Assembly: GCF_001411555.2 (NCBI RefSeq)
Contig: NC_049903.1
Span: forward strand, 18,209,234 to 18,273,233
DNA length: 64,000 bases
Origin: Juglans regia
Taxonomy: Eukaryota; Streptophyta; Magnoliopsida; Fagales; Juglandaceae
Direction of reading: 5' to 3'
Positions 13,575-25,211 of the stretch are shown one piece after another. The notes below the pieces were generated by a model. That model saw only the letters and a list, made by a program, of their open reading frames with translations. It made no database searches and was not told the DNA's origin. Made by a program: the position numbers and the translations under genes. Positions within the stretch are counted from its first letter, which is position 1; each line of letters begins with the position of its first letter.

Positions 13575-16500
13575 TGTGACGACCCCAGATTCCGCTTGGG
13601 ATCGGACGTACATCCGGAACTTTGGGATATGCAACACATGGTTACCTGCCCCCGTTCATGACATATAAGATGCAATGTTCCTAACATGCATATAGTATTA
13701 TGCAATATTTGTAGCGGATAATTTTTTTTGAGCAATACTATGCACCGAATTTATAATATCCCAAATAATTAAAATATAATCCATGCATACTTAATGAAAT
13801 AAACATCCACGATTATAGCATGGATCTCAGAAGACTATAATGTCAAAACAATGAAGATCTAGCTCCATAATTACATTGCCAAAATACACCATTGGGCTAG
13901 TACGTTGAGTAACTCGCATAATTCAACTAACGATGCCGAAATACAATCTAAAGGCCTAACTAACTATGGAGGCTGTAAGTTTCGTGTTGCGTCTACGGCG
14001 TCTAGTCAACCTCCTCCAATATGCCAGTGTCTGCTCCCTGCTCTGATCCTGACACATCGCCTACCATTCAAGGAGAATGGTAGTTGCGACTACTCCAGTG
14101 AGATTTGATTACAAATCTCAGGGAGTTAACAAGAAACTTACACACATGTTAATGATGCACGCATGGTAGTTAAAGTATGAATGCATAATCAAAGTCGTAA
14201 GTAAACATAACATAACTTGACATATAGTATGGCATAATTGACATAACTTGAATTGAAACTGAAACTTAGTTTGACATGAAATGACATGTACGTGAACTTA
14301 AAACATAACATGGACTAGCAACATAGCATGAACGTGAACTTGAAATATAACATGGATTTGAAACATAGCATGAACGTGAACATATATAATTTGAATATGA
14401 ATTAAATATAACATGAACCTGAGCATAACATAACATAAACGTGAACTTGAAACATAACGTGAACGTAAACATGACATAACATGAACGTGAACAAAACCTG
14501 ACATGAATGTGAACTTGAAACATGATATGGACTTGAAACATAGCATGAACGTGAACATACATAACATGAACGAACATAATATAACTTGAAACATGACTTG
14601 AACGTGAAATACATGAACTTAGAATCTTATTCAATAGACTTAATTAATAAAATTGACTATACGGGTGCTACACGGGTCCCCTTGAGCCGTGTGTTTCTAT
14701 CGATTACCGCATAACAACACAGGTATCTATACTAGCTGTGAGTGCGTTAATACGTACTCCACAGTTGCTGTGGCCCCACGTATTCTACGTGTCACAATCG
14801 CTGTGTCTCACCTAATATATGCTCCACAGTTGTTGTGGCCCCATGAATTGTTTATGGACACCTGTAAAATAAAGTTTGGCTCCATCGGCGTAAGTGCCTG
14901 GCGCGCTCTTGTGATCAGCTAGTGAGGCCCTATTCGTAACATGTTGATTTTATTTCATCAATCTAGAGAATTTCACACCTATTTAGACACTCCATAGTGA
15001 ACAAAAGAGTTTCACTAGGATATTACCCCATCCTAGCGCATAGGACCGTGATTGACATGAATAACTTAACAAGACTGTTCGCGAGATACACAAACTGTAT
15101 TCAAGACGGAATGACATGATTACGGAAAGACAGAGGTCTTGACGTAGCGTAACATGAGATGAACGTAAGACAACGGACATGACATAGTTTGAGACATAAA
15201 TGTAACAGACAACATTTCATAACAAGACATACATGTAACAGAGAATATTTCATAACATGGCATAACATGTGACAAAGAATATTACATGACATGACATACA
15301 TGTAATAGATGGCATACATACTATGACATACTTGCAACATATAGTAACATGTGACAGAATATATTATGTAATAGATAAGTATTTTATGTCAGAATAATTT
15401 GTGAAACAGATGAACATGTGATGACATGGCATGGCATGACATATATAACAATATAAGAACATAAAATATAGTTCCCTTACCCATCACAGACAGACAATAT
15501 ACTAATAATAAGTTAAGAGTTAACTTATCTCGATCGTCGCGTTCTACGAGAATAAAGGACGAAACAATAGGAACTGAAAATAGTGATTCTAAAAATTAAA
15601 AATTTAATTACTAACAATTAGAAGCATGAAAAAAAGCTAACTTAGAGTAAAATGACCATTTTTACCCACTACATGTGGAAAAATGACCATTTTACCCCTA
15701 ACTTAAGGATTTCACATCCTAACTCTAAAAATTCTAAAATTTACATGACAAATGCAAATTTTGTCCTAGACTCAAATATTAACTCAGAAAAATTTAAAAC
15801 CATTCACAACTATGAAAAACTCACTATGGCTTAAACATTCATAGGCCATTTCTCGTGATTTTGGTTGCAATTTATTCCATCTTCAAAACCCATGATTAAA
15901 CCAAAATTTTGGTAACAAAGATCTTCCTTTCCTAAGTTTAAAAACAGACTTAAAATATCCATTAAGAAAAAGCTAATCATCAACAAAAAACTTTTTAGTA
16001 AAAAGACCCAAACTTTTTATCAAAAAGTAAAGCCTTAAATCACAAGTTTTGATCTTATTCAAAACATCTCCAAGAATTCTAAAAAATCAAATCTTACTTC
16101 TAAAATATGCGTAAAATCATCTTAAGATCAACCATGCTTTAAATCATCAAACAATAGTCACCAAAAATCACAAAACAACACTTGGAATTTTTGGTTTTAC
16201 ACTTAGTCCAAAAACAGAAACTTTTCTCTCAACTAACTTTGATAAATCTCTTGATCCATGGCTTAAAGACATGTGATCTTCAAACTAAAACATCTCATAG
16301 TTTTAAAATTTTTCCTAAAGAAGATCCAACCATCAATCTTAAAATCACATGATTAAAACTCAATAAAACATAGATCTAACCCAAAAACAACAAATCTTAG
16401 GCCTAACTGAAATCCTCTCGCATAGAAAAATCATATATTTAAAACTAATACTAAATATCTTCAAAATAACATCCCAACATGTATATAGAGGCTTAGGATC

Positions 16501-18253
16501 TTCATATAAAAATATCAAAACCTTTGGAATAAGATTAAACCACAAAATATTCAAACTTTCACAAAACACAAACAGTTTTTCCACTTTCTGTTTTCATGTT
16601 TATAGATCTAAGGAAATCTATCATCAAAAGTTGTATTCATGCAGTAAAACCTCATTGAACATTCATAAATATATGCTAACAACACTCCATAAAATTTTCG
16701 GGCCAAGATATGTCCATTTGCTTGGTCAAAAATTCCAAAACATAACATACTCTCTAGTTTCACGCCCAAAATGACCTTTCAATAGTTAAAAATACTTTTG
16801 ACCGATCAAATGAGCATGGAATGAGACCAATAAGATATCCCCGGAAAATAAACTCAAAGAAGAACAACTTTTATGAGGAGTCATCATGCGAAAATACATA
16901 CAAAGGTTGAAAATCTCCACGCAAAAAGACCTAGAAATCTGCTCGAGATAGCTCTTTCAAGTTTCTGCTAAACGGGGTGAAGAAGTGATTGAAAGGAGTG
17001 AAATATGTCTTGCAGGAGTTTAGACTTCTGGAGGGAGAAGTCATGGGCTTGAATGACTCTTGATTGGAGGTGACTATTTGACATAAAATGGAGAATAGTG
17101 AGGGACAAGGACTGCCTGCAGTAGCTGTGAGATATGGAGGTTGATGGGGTGGATTTCTCCTTCACATCAAGGCACTATTAGGTGCAGCCAATGGCAGTGG
17201 ATGGTCTGCCATGTGGGGGAGGATAATTTTTCAAGAAGCTTTGCCAAGGTGGCCAAATTCATGGGCCTTGGTGGGCCTCAACCAAGTGGGCTTCAATTTG
17301 GGGTTTAAAGGGGGTTTGGTTAGGGTTTGTGATGCTATCAAGCCCAAATCCAATTTTTCTTGGCCCAATAAAATTTCCAAGATTTAAAATTTTGGATAAT
17401 GATGTCATAACAAGAATTTGATTAATTAATAGCATGTGGAAGGGATTTAATCAAGTGATTAAACACAATGCTAGAAATTGGATTAAAAAGCGTTTGGAGG
17501 CCAACTTTTGGGTTTGGGAAATAGTTTAGGGTTTCGGTTTCAACCAAGGTTTTGGGGTTTCAATTAAATCCCAACCATTTAGCATTTTGCTAGGATTGAA
17601 ACCCTCTTGGTCTGGCACATTTTGGTTGGTCAGATGAAACAAAGTCTTACTTAGGTGGCATGATCTCACACGTTGATTTCCTTCACAATTTCCTTTAATG
17701 GTTCCTCATGGTGCCAAGTGTCTAATACTATTCATTATGTGTGGCTAAGATCTTGTCAGTGTCCAAATAAAACTTCTCTAACCTAATTTGGACATTCCAC
17801 ATTGTGATTTTGAAAATACTGCACTTGGTGTGCTTATCGAGATTACTATTCACTCCAACAAAATGCATAATAAACTTAGTATTGAAAATCCTAAATATTC
17901 ATATTAACCTTTTGTGAAAATCATTTACTGTAATTCAACCTCGAAGTGCCTCTAAAAATAATTTCACAATTTTAAACAGACGTTTTGTCTAAAATTATGA
18001 CAATGAGTTATTGTGCCATAAAATCTTAAATAATCATCTGAGTCTAATGTCGTAGACCATAATGCATTCTGACACTTCTAACTATCTCAAATAATTAAAA
18101 ATGTATTTCTAGTACCATAGTGAGTGATAACGCTGACTAAGTTGACAGACTAAAACATGTGCGATTGGTCGATTCGTGAAAACTTATGGAGTTTTTGTGA
18201 GGTTCCTAAAGTCAATAGAAATTCCACCAATGAATTTCTAGCAGGCTGTTAGA
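13575..18253 (-). mobile_element. Nested solo LTR of a Del/Tekay-type gypsy element (about 4.7 kb)
   Basis: It begins TGTGACGACCCC (plus strand) and on the minus strand begins TCTAACAGCCTGC, close to TGTAACAGCCTGC, the start of the related LTR at 47,538. The flanks are TGCCC (13,570-13,574) and TGCCT (18,254-18,258), a 5-bp target duplication with one mismatch. Removing the insert rejoins the host ORF in frame (MV|PPKKR). The minus strand near 13,600-13,680 ('gcatcttatatgtcatgaac', 'tgttgcat') matches the ends of the LTRs near 45,480 and 52,740, and 17,250-17,700 matches 48,050-48,480 in reverse. There is no internal primer site or coding domain, so I call it a solo LTR. It is far longer than the 1.66-kb LTR at 51,147. 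Confidence 0.75.
14266..14640. repeat. Short-period tandem repeat inside the nested LTR
   Basis: Irregular repeats of 'acatgaacgtgaac', 'cttgaaacataac' and 'atgacatga' recur every 15-30 bp, and similar 'acatgacata' text continues more sparsely to about 15,440. Frames here give low-complexity His/Val/Cys/Phe peptides and are not genes. The repeat may explain part of the unusual length of this LTR. Confidence 0.75.
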
Positions 18254-19105
18254 TGCCTCCTAAAAAGAGGCTTGCTCCTTCCCCCACTAAGAGAAAAAGT
18301 AAACGCCCAGATCGTGCTGCCAATCAAGAGAAGGCTAGCAATACTCCTGTGCCACTGCCGACAAAAGGCCATAGTGGTGCCAAGATTCTTACCCATGCTG
18401 GGTAGTTGCCATCATCCACGCCACTTCCTACCACCAGACCCCCAACGCCACGTGGGACCTCCCCTAGTTTCAACAACGTCGACGTCTTAATAGGCCAAAC
18501 GCTTTGCAACTGCTTCTGATTTTGACCTCCCTTCTCGAGAGTTTGGTGCCTTGGCCTCGTCGCCCTCCATTGAGCTTCCCACAATTTTTCCAATTGGTTT
18601 GGGGGAATACGGAGGAGATGGGGAGGCAGATATCTATGTTATATTTTCGCTAGAGTCTTGGCTTTCTAAAATCTTCGGATGCCACCCCACCCACTGACGG
18701 CAACCAAGGTGGAGGTTAGGGGGAACAGGTCACCATTGCCTCTTAGAACGCACTTGGCAAATGAGAAAACACTCCAAACTCTCAAGCTACTACAGTGTAT
18801 GGGGGTGAGACCCTGCCCTCCGACCTGGACACCAGTGGCAAGTGGGTATCCGTCACTTATTTGTTTGACCCAAACTTTGGTGGCAAAGAGGAATCATTCC
18901 CTCATGAGGAGGATCTTCCTTCTAAGGACTGAAGGGGCGCAGAGGATACCAGCCATGTTCGCTCTTCTGTAGAGGTCTAACAGTACCATAGGGGTCTCTA
19001 CTGATTTCAGTGCCCTAGGCTCCCACTCTCTCAGATTCCAGCCTGACTTAGAGCTGAGGCCCTAAATGGATAACTTCAAGCTAGTTCTTGTAAGGGGAGA
19101 GAGAG

Positions 19106-19168
<63 letters not shown>

Positions 19169-19599
19169 CTGCCCAAGCCCAGGCGTTTGGCCTTCGAGAG
19201 GAACTAGGTCCCGCCTACGAGGAGTTGGCAACCGTCAAGCAGTGTTGTATGGAGTTTTTGGAGGCTACAGTGAATGCTAAAAAGAGCAGGTGGCGTAACG
19301 AGCTTGAGCTTTCTAAGGCTCAAAGTGCTCTGGAGGAGCTTTCCCAGAGGTATGCCGCAATGGAGAAGGGTTGGGAGTGGGCAAAAGCCAATCGAGAGAA
19401 GGTGAATGATTCCCTATTGCACCTTAATGCCAAGGTAAAGCAACGAGAGCAACAAGTGTTGGAGCTAGAATCAGTGCTAGCTTCCTCTAGAGAAGAGTTA
19501 GTGCGTTTGTCATCTCAGATCACGGTGGCCAGGTTTGTCCTTGACCATGCCTTTGGCTATGGCTACAGAGCTGGCATGAAGAGGCTTAGATCTTTCTAA
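18254..19599 (+). pseudogene. Tat antisense ORF, 3' part with coiled coil
   Basis: Continuation of the ORF interrupted at 13,574. It opens PPKKRLAPSPTKRKSKRPDR, a basic Pro-rich stretch, then loses frame in the middle. The last 178 codons (19,066-19,599) are open to TAA. They hold an (RE)n tract encoded by a GA microsatellite and then a heptad-rich coiled coil (EELGPAYEELATVKQ, KVKQREQQVLELESVLASS), ending 'FGYGYRAGMKRLRSF'. The same C-terminal type recurs at 1-310 and 56,640-57,177. The function of these Tat antisense proteins is unknown. Total length without the nested LTR would be about 717 codons. Convergent with pol: it ends about 0.8 kb from the integrase end. Confidence 0.7.
19097..19166. 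repeat. (GA)n microsatellite inside the antisense ORF
   Basis: About 34 GA units with one 'gc' interruption near 19,107. In frame it encodes alternating Arg-Glu. The allied fragment at 200-215 has about 8 units at the same place, so the repeat belongs to the family and has expanded here. Confidence 0.95.
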
Positions 19600-19914
19600 T
19601 TGGTGAATCCTCATGTTGACCTGTGCAAGTTAAACCTTGAGTCATTCAAACCTAACCCGGTTTCTCGCCAATTTGTTGACGCTTCATGTCACAACTCCAT
19701 GCCAGATGCTTTTCTAGCCTCTCCATCTAAGGGTGCTGGCTCTACTACCGCCGCCTCTTCTTAAGCAAGACTTTGCATTTGTTATCTTTGCTTTTATGCA
19801 AACTTTGTATTGGACAATGTATAAAGCCTTTTGTGATCCAATGCTCTTAGTTGTTTGTGGTTATGCTAAGTTCTCTAGATGTATCTTTGTACTCATTCAC
19901 CTTTGAACTTATGT

Positions 19915-20330
19915 TGTTTGAAGTTGGGTGACGGTCACGCCCACTCCTTGTGGCCTATGCGCCCTAGCACCACAAGTCTATCGGCTCATGCATGGTGTTT
20001 GAAGTTGGGGGTCGCGGGCCCTTGTGGCCTGCGCGTCTTGGCACCACAAGTCTTTGGACTCATACATGGTGTTTAGGGTTGGAGGTCATGGGGCCTTGTG
20101 GCTTGCGCACCCCTAGCACCATGAGTATTTGGACTCATATATGGTGTTTAGGGTTAAAGGTCACGGGGCCTTGTGTGCTCCCCCAGCACCACGAGTCTTT
20201 GGATTGGTATATGGTGTTTGGGGTCGGAGGTCGCGGGGCTATGTTTCTTGCACGCTCCCGACACCACAAGTCTTTGGGCTTGTATATGGTGTTTCGGGTT
20301 GGGGGTCGTTGGGCCTTGTGGCCTGCGTCC
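19915..20330. repeat. Minisatellite, unit about 70-76 bp, 5-6 copies
   Basis: 'atggtgttt' recurs at about 19,992, 20,065, 20,141, 20,211 and 20,285, each preceded by 'caccacaagtctttgg.ct' and followed by 'gg.gg.ggtc.c.gggcc.tgtggcctgcgc'. It lies between the antisense ORF and the integrase end, that is in the 3' untranslated region of the element relative to pol. Frames through it are repeat artefacts. Confidence 0.9.
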
Positions 20331-20382
20331 CCATTTTATCTGAATACATACTCATATAAAGGAAAATAGCCATCGTACATGA

Positions 20383-21331
20383 TCAAGGGTAAAGTTTTCT
20401 TAAATGCTCTGCATTCCAGGGATGTTGTAGTCCCTTTGTGTGGCTGTCCTTTAGGCGATATGATCTGGGCCGGTTGTTGGCAATTACCACGTAGGGTCCC
20501 TCCCAACGAAGGCCCAACTTTCCTTCCTCTTTTGTAGTGACGCTTGTTTCCTTAAGCACTAAGGCACCTGCCTTGTAGGACTTGGGTCTCACCCTTTTGT
20601 TGAAGTAACGCTCCGCCCTTCTCTTGTCTAGAATTTTCTGGACCTCCGCTTCCTCCCTTTCTTAATCCAAGAAATCCAGGTGCTCTTCTAGTGCCTTGCT
20701 GTTTTCGATGGATTGAAGTGGCGAGTATGGTAAGTGGAGAGTTCGACTTTCACTAGGGGCACTACCTTGCTTCCATGTGCCTGGGTGAACGTGTTCTCTC
20801 CCGTTTTGGGTTTTTACTGCTGTACAGTAGGCCCATAGTACCCCTGGGAGCTCTTCCACCCCTTCTTTCTTTCTTTTCTCATGATCTTCTTCTTCAAAAT
20901 CCCAAACAGAGACTTATTGGTTGCTTCTTCCTATCCATTCGCTTGAGGATGTCTTGGGGATGAGTACCTGACTTGAATTTTCAGCTCTGAACACCATGCC
21001 TGATAATGCTTTGAGTTGAATTACTTACCATTGCCTAAGATGATGCTATGAGGGATACCGAAATGGCAAATAATGTTTTCCCAAAGGAACTTGGTGACAT
21101 TCCTTGCCTCGATGGTCGCCATTGGTTCTGCCTTCACCCACTTCGTGAAATAGTCAACGACGACAACCATGATCCTAAGTCAACTCCTCCTTGGGCAAAC
21201 GACCATGGGGAAATGATGGATGTCAGTTCCTGTGGAGGGCAGTGTGGCACGGAAGCAAATATTTGACACTTGACACACTTTTTCAAGAACTCCCTAGCAT
21301 CTCTGAGGGCGTTGGGGCAGTAGTATCCCAC
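20383..21331 (-). pseudogene. Tat integrase remnant
   Basis: On the minus strand 21,331-21,134 gives the zinc-binding part and start of the core ('GYYCPNALRDAREFLKKC..CQIF' with a CxxC pair). Then 20,859-20,662 gives late core residues (MEELPGVLWAYCTAVKTQNG), and 20,592-20,383 gives the C-terminal region ('GKLGLRWEGPYVV..YRL', 'WNAEHLRKLYP') typical of Tat-type integrases. The integrase would insert the cDNA. Stops and frame changes separate the pieces, and the core D,D-35-E triad cannot be followed in one frame. Not functional. Confidence 0.85.
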
Positions 21332-21767
21332 CTATACAACTTTTTTGGCCAAGGCCTTTGCTCGGAAGTGATTCCCGCTCACTCTTTTGTGTATCTCTGC
21401 CAAGACATATTAGGCTTCTTGGGGGCGTGACGCACCTTAGTAATAAGGTGGCAAAGCCCCGTTTGTACAAGACCCCATCCACTTTAGTGAATTGCGCTGT
21501 CCTTCGCCTAATTTTCCTGGCCTCTTCCTTTTCGACAGCTCGCCCGTGTCTAAATATTTCTCAATTTCCTCAGACCAACCAATCTCCTTGAGCTTCACTT
21601 CCTTTACTTCTCCCCCATTGCTGGGATTTTGAACACCTTCTTCTCCACATCCCATGGTAGGGTGGATTCGTCCATTCCTGATGCTACTCTTACTAGCCTG
21701 TCGACTACCGAATTGCCTTCTCTAGGTATCTGTGTGATGTTGAAGTATGAAAATCAGTTGCAACCTC

Positions 21768-21962
21768 CTAAACCCAGTTCAAGTATTTCTTCAGTTTGTC
21801 ACCTTTGGTGGCATACATTCCCTTCACTTGGTTGATGACTACTTGGGAGTCTTCCTTCACCTCGACCTTAGTGGAGCTCAAAGATTCTGACACTGAGAGT
21901 CCTGCTATCAGTGCCTCGTACTCTACTTCATTATTGGTTGTCTTGAATGAGAGCTTGGCCAT
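21768..21962 (-). pseudogene. Second (archaeal-type) RNase H domain of the Tat element
   Basis: Reads MAKLSFKTTNNEVEYEALIAG...VEVKEDSQVVINQVKG. 'NNE.EYEALI.GL' and 'DSQ.VI.QV.G' are hallmarks of the extra archaeal-like RNase H carried after the ordinary one in Tat elements. It overlaps in another frame the end of the RT/RNase H piece, so the DNA for most of the first RNase H is deleted at this point. Confidence 0.8.
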
Positions 21963-22900
21963 ATAGTAGTACTGCTAGATATAAATACAGCGTCTCTCTT
22001 CGCTCGGTTTGTTTCAACAATAGTGGGGTAGACAATGTCTGCTTTAGCTTCTCGAACGCTTGGTCGCACTCTTCGTTCCACTGATGTACCCTGCTTAAAA
22101 TCCTTGAAGAAAGGGAGGCATTTATCCATAGATCTAGACACAAATCTGTTCAGGGCGACTACCCTTCCCACTAACGTCTAGGTGTCATTTATACTTTTCG
22201 ATGGCTGCATGTTCATGATGGTGTCGATGTTTTTTGTGTTCGCTTCTATGCCCCTTTTTAGCACCATGAAGCCTAAAAAGTTCCCTGAATCCATGCCAAA
22301 CTTACACTTAGTTGGGTTTAGCTTCATTTGATATTGGTTGAGTACTGCAAAGGACTCCTTTAGGTTTGTTAGGTGCTGGGGAGAGAGAGAGAGGGGGGGG
22401 GGGGGTTCCTTGCTTTTGACTAGCAAGTCCTTGATGTATACTTCCATGGTCTATCCGATCTGTGTCTTAAACATTCGGTTTACCAAGCTTTGGTAAGTTA
22501 CTCCGAAATGTTTCAAGTCGTAGGGCATGACTTGATAATAGTAAACTGCCATGTCTGTGATAAACGATGTTTTCTCCTCGTTTTCTGGGTTCATGTGAAT
22601 TTGGTTGTACCCTAAAATGTGTCCATAAAACTTAGTATACGGTGTCTTGTTGTGGCATCAATGATGATGTCAATTCGAGGTAGTGGGAAGCTGTATTTCG
22701 AACATGACTTGTGGTTAGTGAAATCTTCACACATTCTCTGCTTGCCATTGGCTTTCTTGACCAAGGCAACATTGGACAACCAATCTAGATAGTGGGCTTT
22801 TTTAATGAATCTTGCGATAAGGAGCCATTCTACCTCTTCAGCTATGGCTGCATACTTTTCAGCACTAAATGATATCTTCTTCTAATGGACCTTTTGGGAC
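21963..22900 (-). pseudogene. Tat reverse transcriptase (palm to thumb) remnant
   Basis: 22,447-22,178 reads MEVYIKDLLVKS, then 'HLTNLKESFAVLNQYQMKLNPTKC.FG...GNFLGFMV..RGIEAN', the palm and thumb of a gypsy RT. The catalytic box is YIKD where the family has YIDD, so one metal-binding Asp is lost. 22,143-21,931 continues 'LNRFVSRSMDKCLPFF', '..WNEECDQAFEKLK', 'LYLYLAV'. 22,448-22,900 holds more RT in broken frames. A GA/G run at 22,381-22,405 adds a frame risk. Not functional. Confidence 0.88.
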
Positions 22901-22970
22901 AAGGGGTCAATGCATAGTTAGGGCTTCATGACTCTAGGTGAAAACATCCTTGTGCTCGATCAATAGCTAG

Positions 22971-23716
22971 TTAGGGCTTCTCTAATGTCTGGGAGAAGCC
23001 GAGTTCCCACTCGTGTTGTGTTTTTTGGTGCCCTAAGTATAATGGCACTAGATCTAACGGCTCATTCACTTTAGCCTGTTGTAGATTTTGTTTTTCTCTT
23101 GCCTCCACCCCTTGGTCAAGCAGCCTCAGGGGAGGGGGCGGGTACAAGTCCTGAACTTGGCCCTCACTTATGCAAACACTTAGACAACCTGTCTTCAACT
23201 CATGTACATAGCATTCTCGGGCCAAGGCCTGCTCCTTGCACACTTCCCTTAATCTAGCTTTTGTTGGGAACTTCATTTTGAGGTGGTGGGTGGAAGTGAT
23301 GGCCCTCAGGCTGTTCAAAGTTGTTCTACCCAGTATGGCTTTGTAAGACAACGGGGTCTTAACTATCAGGAAGTTGTTCATTGTTGTGGTGGTGCATGCC
23401 CCTTTTCCCCTTGTGATCAGCAGGGTTAAGGCGCTGACTTGCTGAATGGTGTCGCCAGAAAAACCCTTCAAGGGAGTGGGTTCAGGTCATAGCTTACTAA
23501 CTTCAATGCCCATTTTAAGATGTCTGCCAAACTTCCACCGTCCACCAGAATCCGCCTAGTTGTGTAGTTGGCGACCAAGAGGGTCACTACTAGCGCATTG
23601 TCGTGTGGGTAGAAGACTCCCTCACAATCTTTCTCTGCAAATGAAATCATCATTATATTACTGTGATGTGGGTGCTTGAATGGTCGGTCCATCACATAGA
23701 TTTCTTCATACCTCAC
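22971..23716 (-). pseudogene. Tat aspartic protease remnant
   Basis: 23,716-23,468 reads 'MRYEEIYVMDRPFKHPH...FAEKDCEGV..PHDNALVVTLLVANYTTRRILVDGGSLADIL'; the LVDGGS box is the protease active site as these elements write it. 23,471-22,971 continues 'YKAILGRTTLNSLRAITSTHHLKMKFPT..' with the typical ILGR flap-side motif. The two frames overlap, so there is a frameshift between them. The protease would process the Gag-Pol polyprotein. Confidence 0.88.
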
Positions 23717-23926
23717 CCTGCGAGCATGTGCTCTTCTGCTAGAACAAAAGGCGCCACCCCTAGCGAATCCTCAGGCTATAGTGCAGATTTCCCCGAGGGG
23801 TGTGCTATCACTATTATTATTTTGGCGAGGAGGATCTCGACCACTTTCTCACTCCAGTTGTTGCCTCTCTGAGCTTTCGCTCTGTTGTCAACTACGATCT
23901 TGCTCTACCCGTCGCCTTGGTTTTTC

Positions 23927-25085
23927 TCATTCCTTGAGCATTTGCTCTAAGTCTCCAGTTCCCATCAACTTGGAAACCCGTTTTTTCATCGTGGTGCAAT
24001 CTTTTGGCCAATGGGTGTTCTTCTGATGGTAATTACAAAAATGCTGGCCTTTTGTTGTTTGGTTTGGTTCCCTCTTTGAGGCCTCTTTCTCTTGCACATT
24101 CAAGTTGCTGTGAACTAACCTTGCCACCTGGTCGCGTGAGGGTGCCTGCTTATCATGCCTTCTCTCCTGTTGGTTTGAGCTAGACTTCTTGTCTCCATTT
24201 TTGGCCTAGCCGTCTAATTTCATCTCCCCCTTCCTTGGCTCGAGGAGGGCCTGTAAGGTGTCCTCTGCACTAACAAATTCATCGACCCTATTCATGAAGT
24301 CCCTCAAAGTTGAGGGGGTCCTTTGTGCCAACTCCACCATGAATGGGCTTCTAGGCAATATGCTGCCCAATAAAGCTGCTAGAGTGATCTTCTCGTCTTG
24401 GTCATTGGTAGTCAGCCTCTCCTTGTTGAACCAAGTAAGGTAAGCTTTTAGGCTTTCTTCTTCTCGTGTCTTAATAGTCAATAGGTATGATGCTAGATGT
24501 CGGCACCAATTACTCACCATAAACTACGTCACGAACTGTTTGGCCAATTCTTCAAAACTATCAATTAACCTTGGTGGTAACGCTTTGAACCATCCTCTTG
24601 CAACCCCTTGAGTGTTAAGGGGAAGGCTCTGCAAGCTATCTCCTCGGGAAAACAATGGAGATTCATGTGTGCCTTAAAGTTTTCTGGGTGATCAATCGAG
24701 TCTCAAGATCTATCATACATTTTGATTTATGGCTTTTTGAATTTTGGTGGAAGTGGTACGACTATCACCTTCGCATTGTAAGGTAGGTATGTGAGGCTAA
24801 ATAGCTGCTCGACTGGGGAAGATCCTCCCATCTTTTACGCCATCTCCTCGTACTTGTCAACGACACACGTAACTCGTCGTGTAGTTTCTTCTTTCTAGCT
24901 CTTCCACGTTCGTTCCTTCATTGATGTGTGCCTCCCCTTCTCCTTGTTCTTTATGGCTTGGCATTGTGGCATCCCTGAGCTTAGTATTAAGGTGTTTCAA
25001 TTCCTCATTCTAACGTCGTAGGTTTTCCATGGCTTCCATCATCTTCTTTAGTCTTTTTCTCTGTCTTGGCTCGGTGCGACTCCAT
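23927..25085 (-). pseudogene. Tat gag remnant with zinc-knuckle-like motif
   Basis: An ATG at 25,085 opens MESHRAKTEKK, then frames break. 24,520-24,206 gives the capsid-like part 'YLLTIKTREEESLKAYLTWFNKERL..', ending 'FVSAEDTLQALLEPRKGE'. 24,127-23,927 carries CNYHQKNTHWPKDC, the shortened knuckle typical of Tat gag, and 'KRVSKLMGTGDLEQMLKE'. Gag would form the particle that carries the RNA. Several stops; not functional. Confidence 0.82.
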
Positions 25086-25189
25086 GTTCACGGTTGTCGT
25101 GTCAAGATCACGACTAGCTTGAGAACACATCACGGTCGACATGTAGGAACCACACAGGAGTCCAATGAGAAACTAAAATCACAAATTAC

Positions 25190-25211
25190 AAGATCCCACA
25201 GATGACGCCCC
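25190..25211 (-). promoter_or_regulatory. Primer-binding site region of the Tat element
   Basis: The minus strand directly after the 5' LTR reads GGGGCGTCATCTGTGGGATC. It resembles the 'GGCGCCGTCTGTGGGA' phrase I know from starts of Tat-type internal regions. Which tRNA is used cannot be settled here. Confidence 0.55.

Noticed and set aside
14266..14640. Possible CRISPR-like array of short repeats
   Set aside because: Units are irregular in length and sequence, have no unique spacers, and lie in a plant LTR.
14266..15340. Several His/Val/Cys/Phe-rich frames
   Set aside because: They are translations of the short-period 'catgaacgtgaac' repeat inside a solo LTR.
19879..20369. Three overlapping plus-strand frames rich in Gly/Trp/Val
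   Set aside because: They are read through the 74-bp minisatellite; each unit gives the same peptide in another frame.
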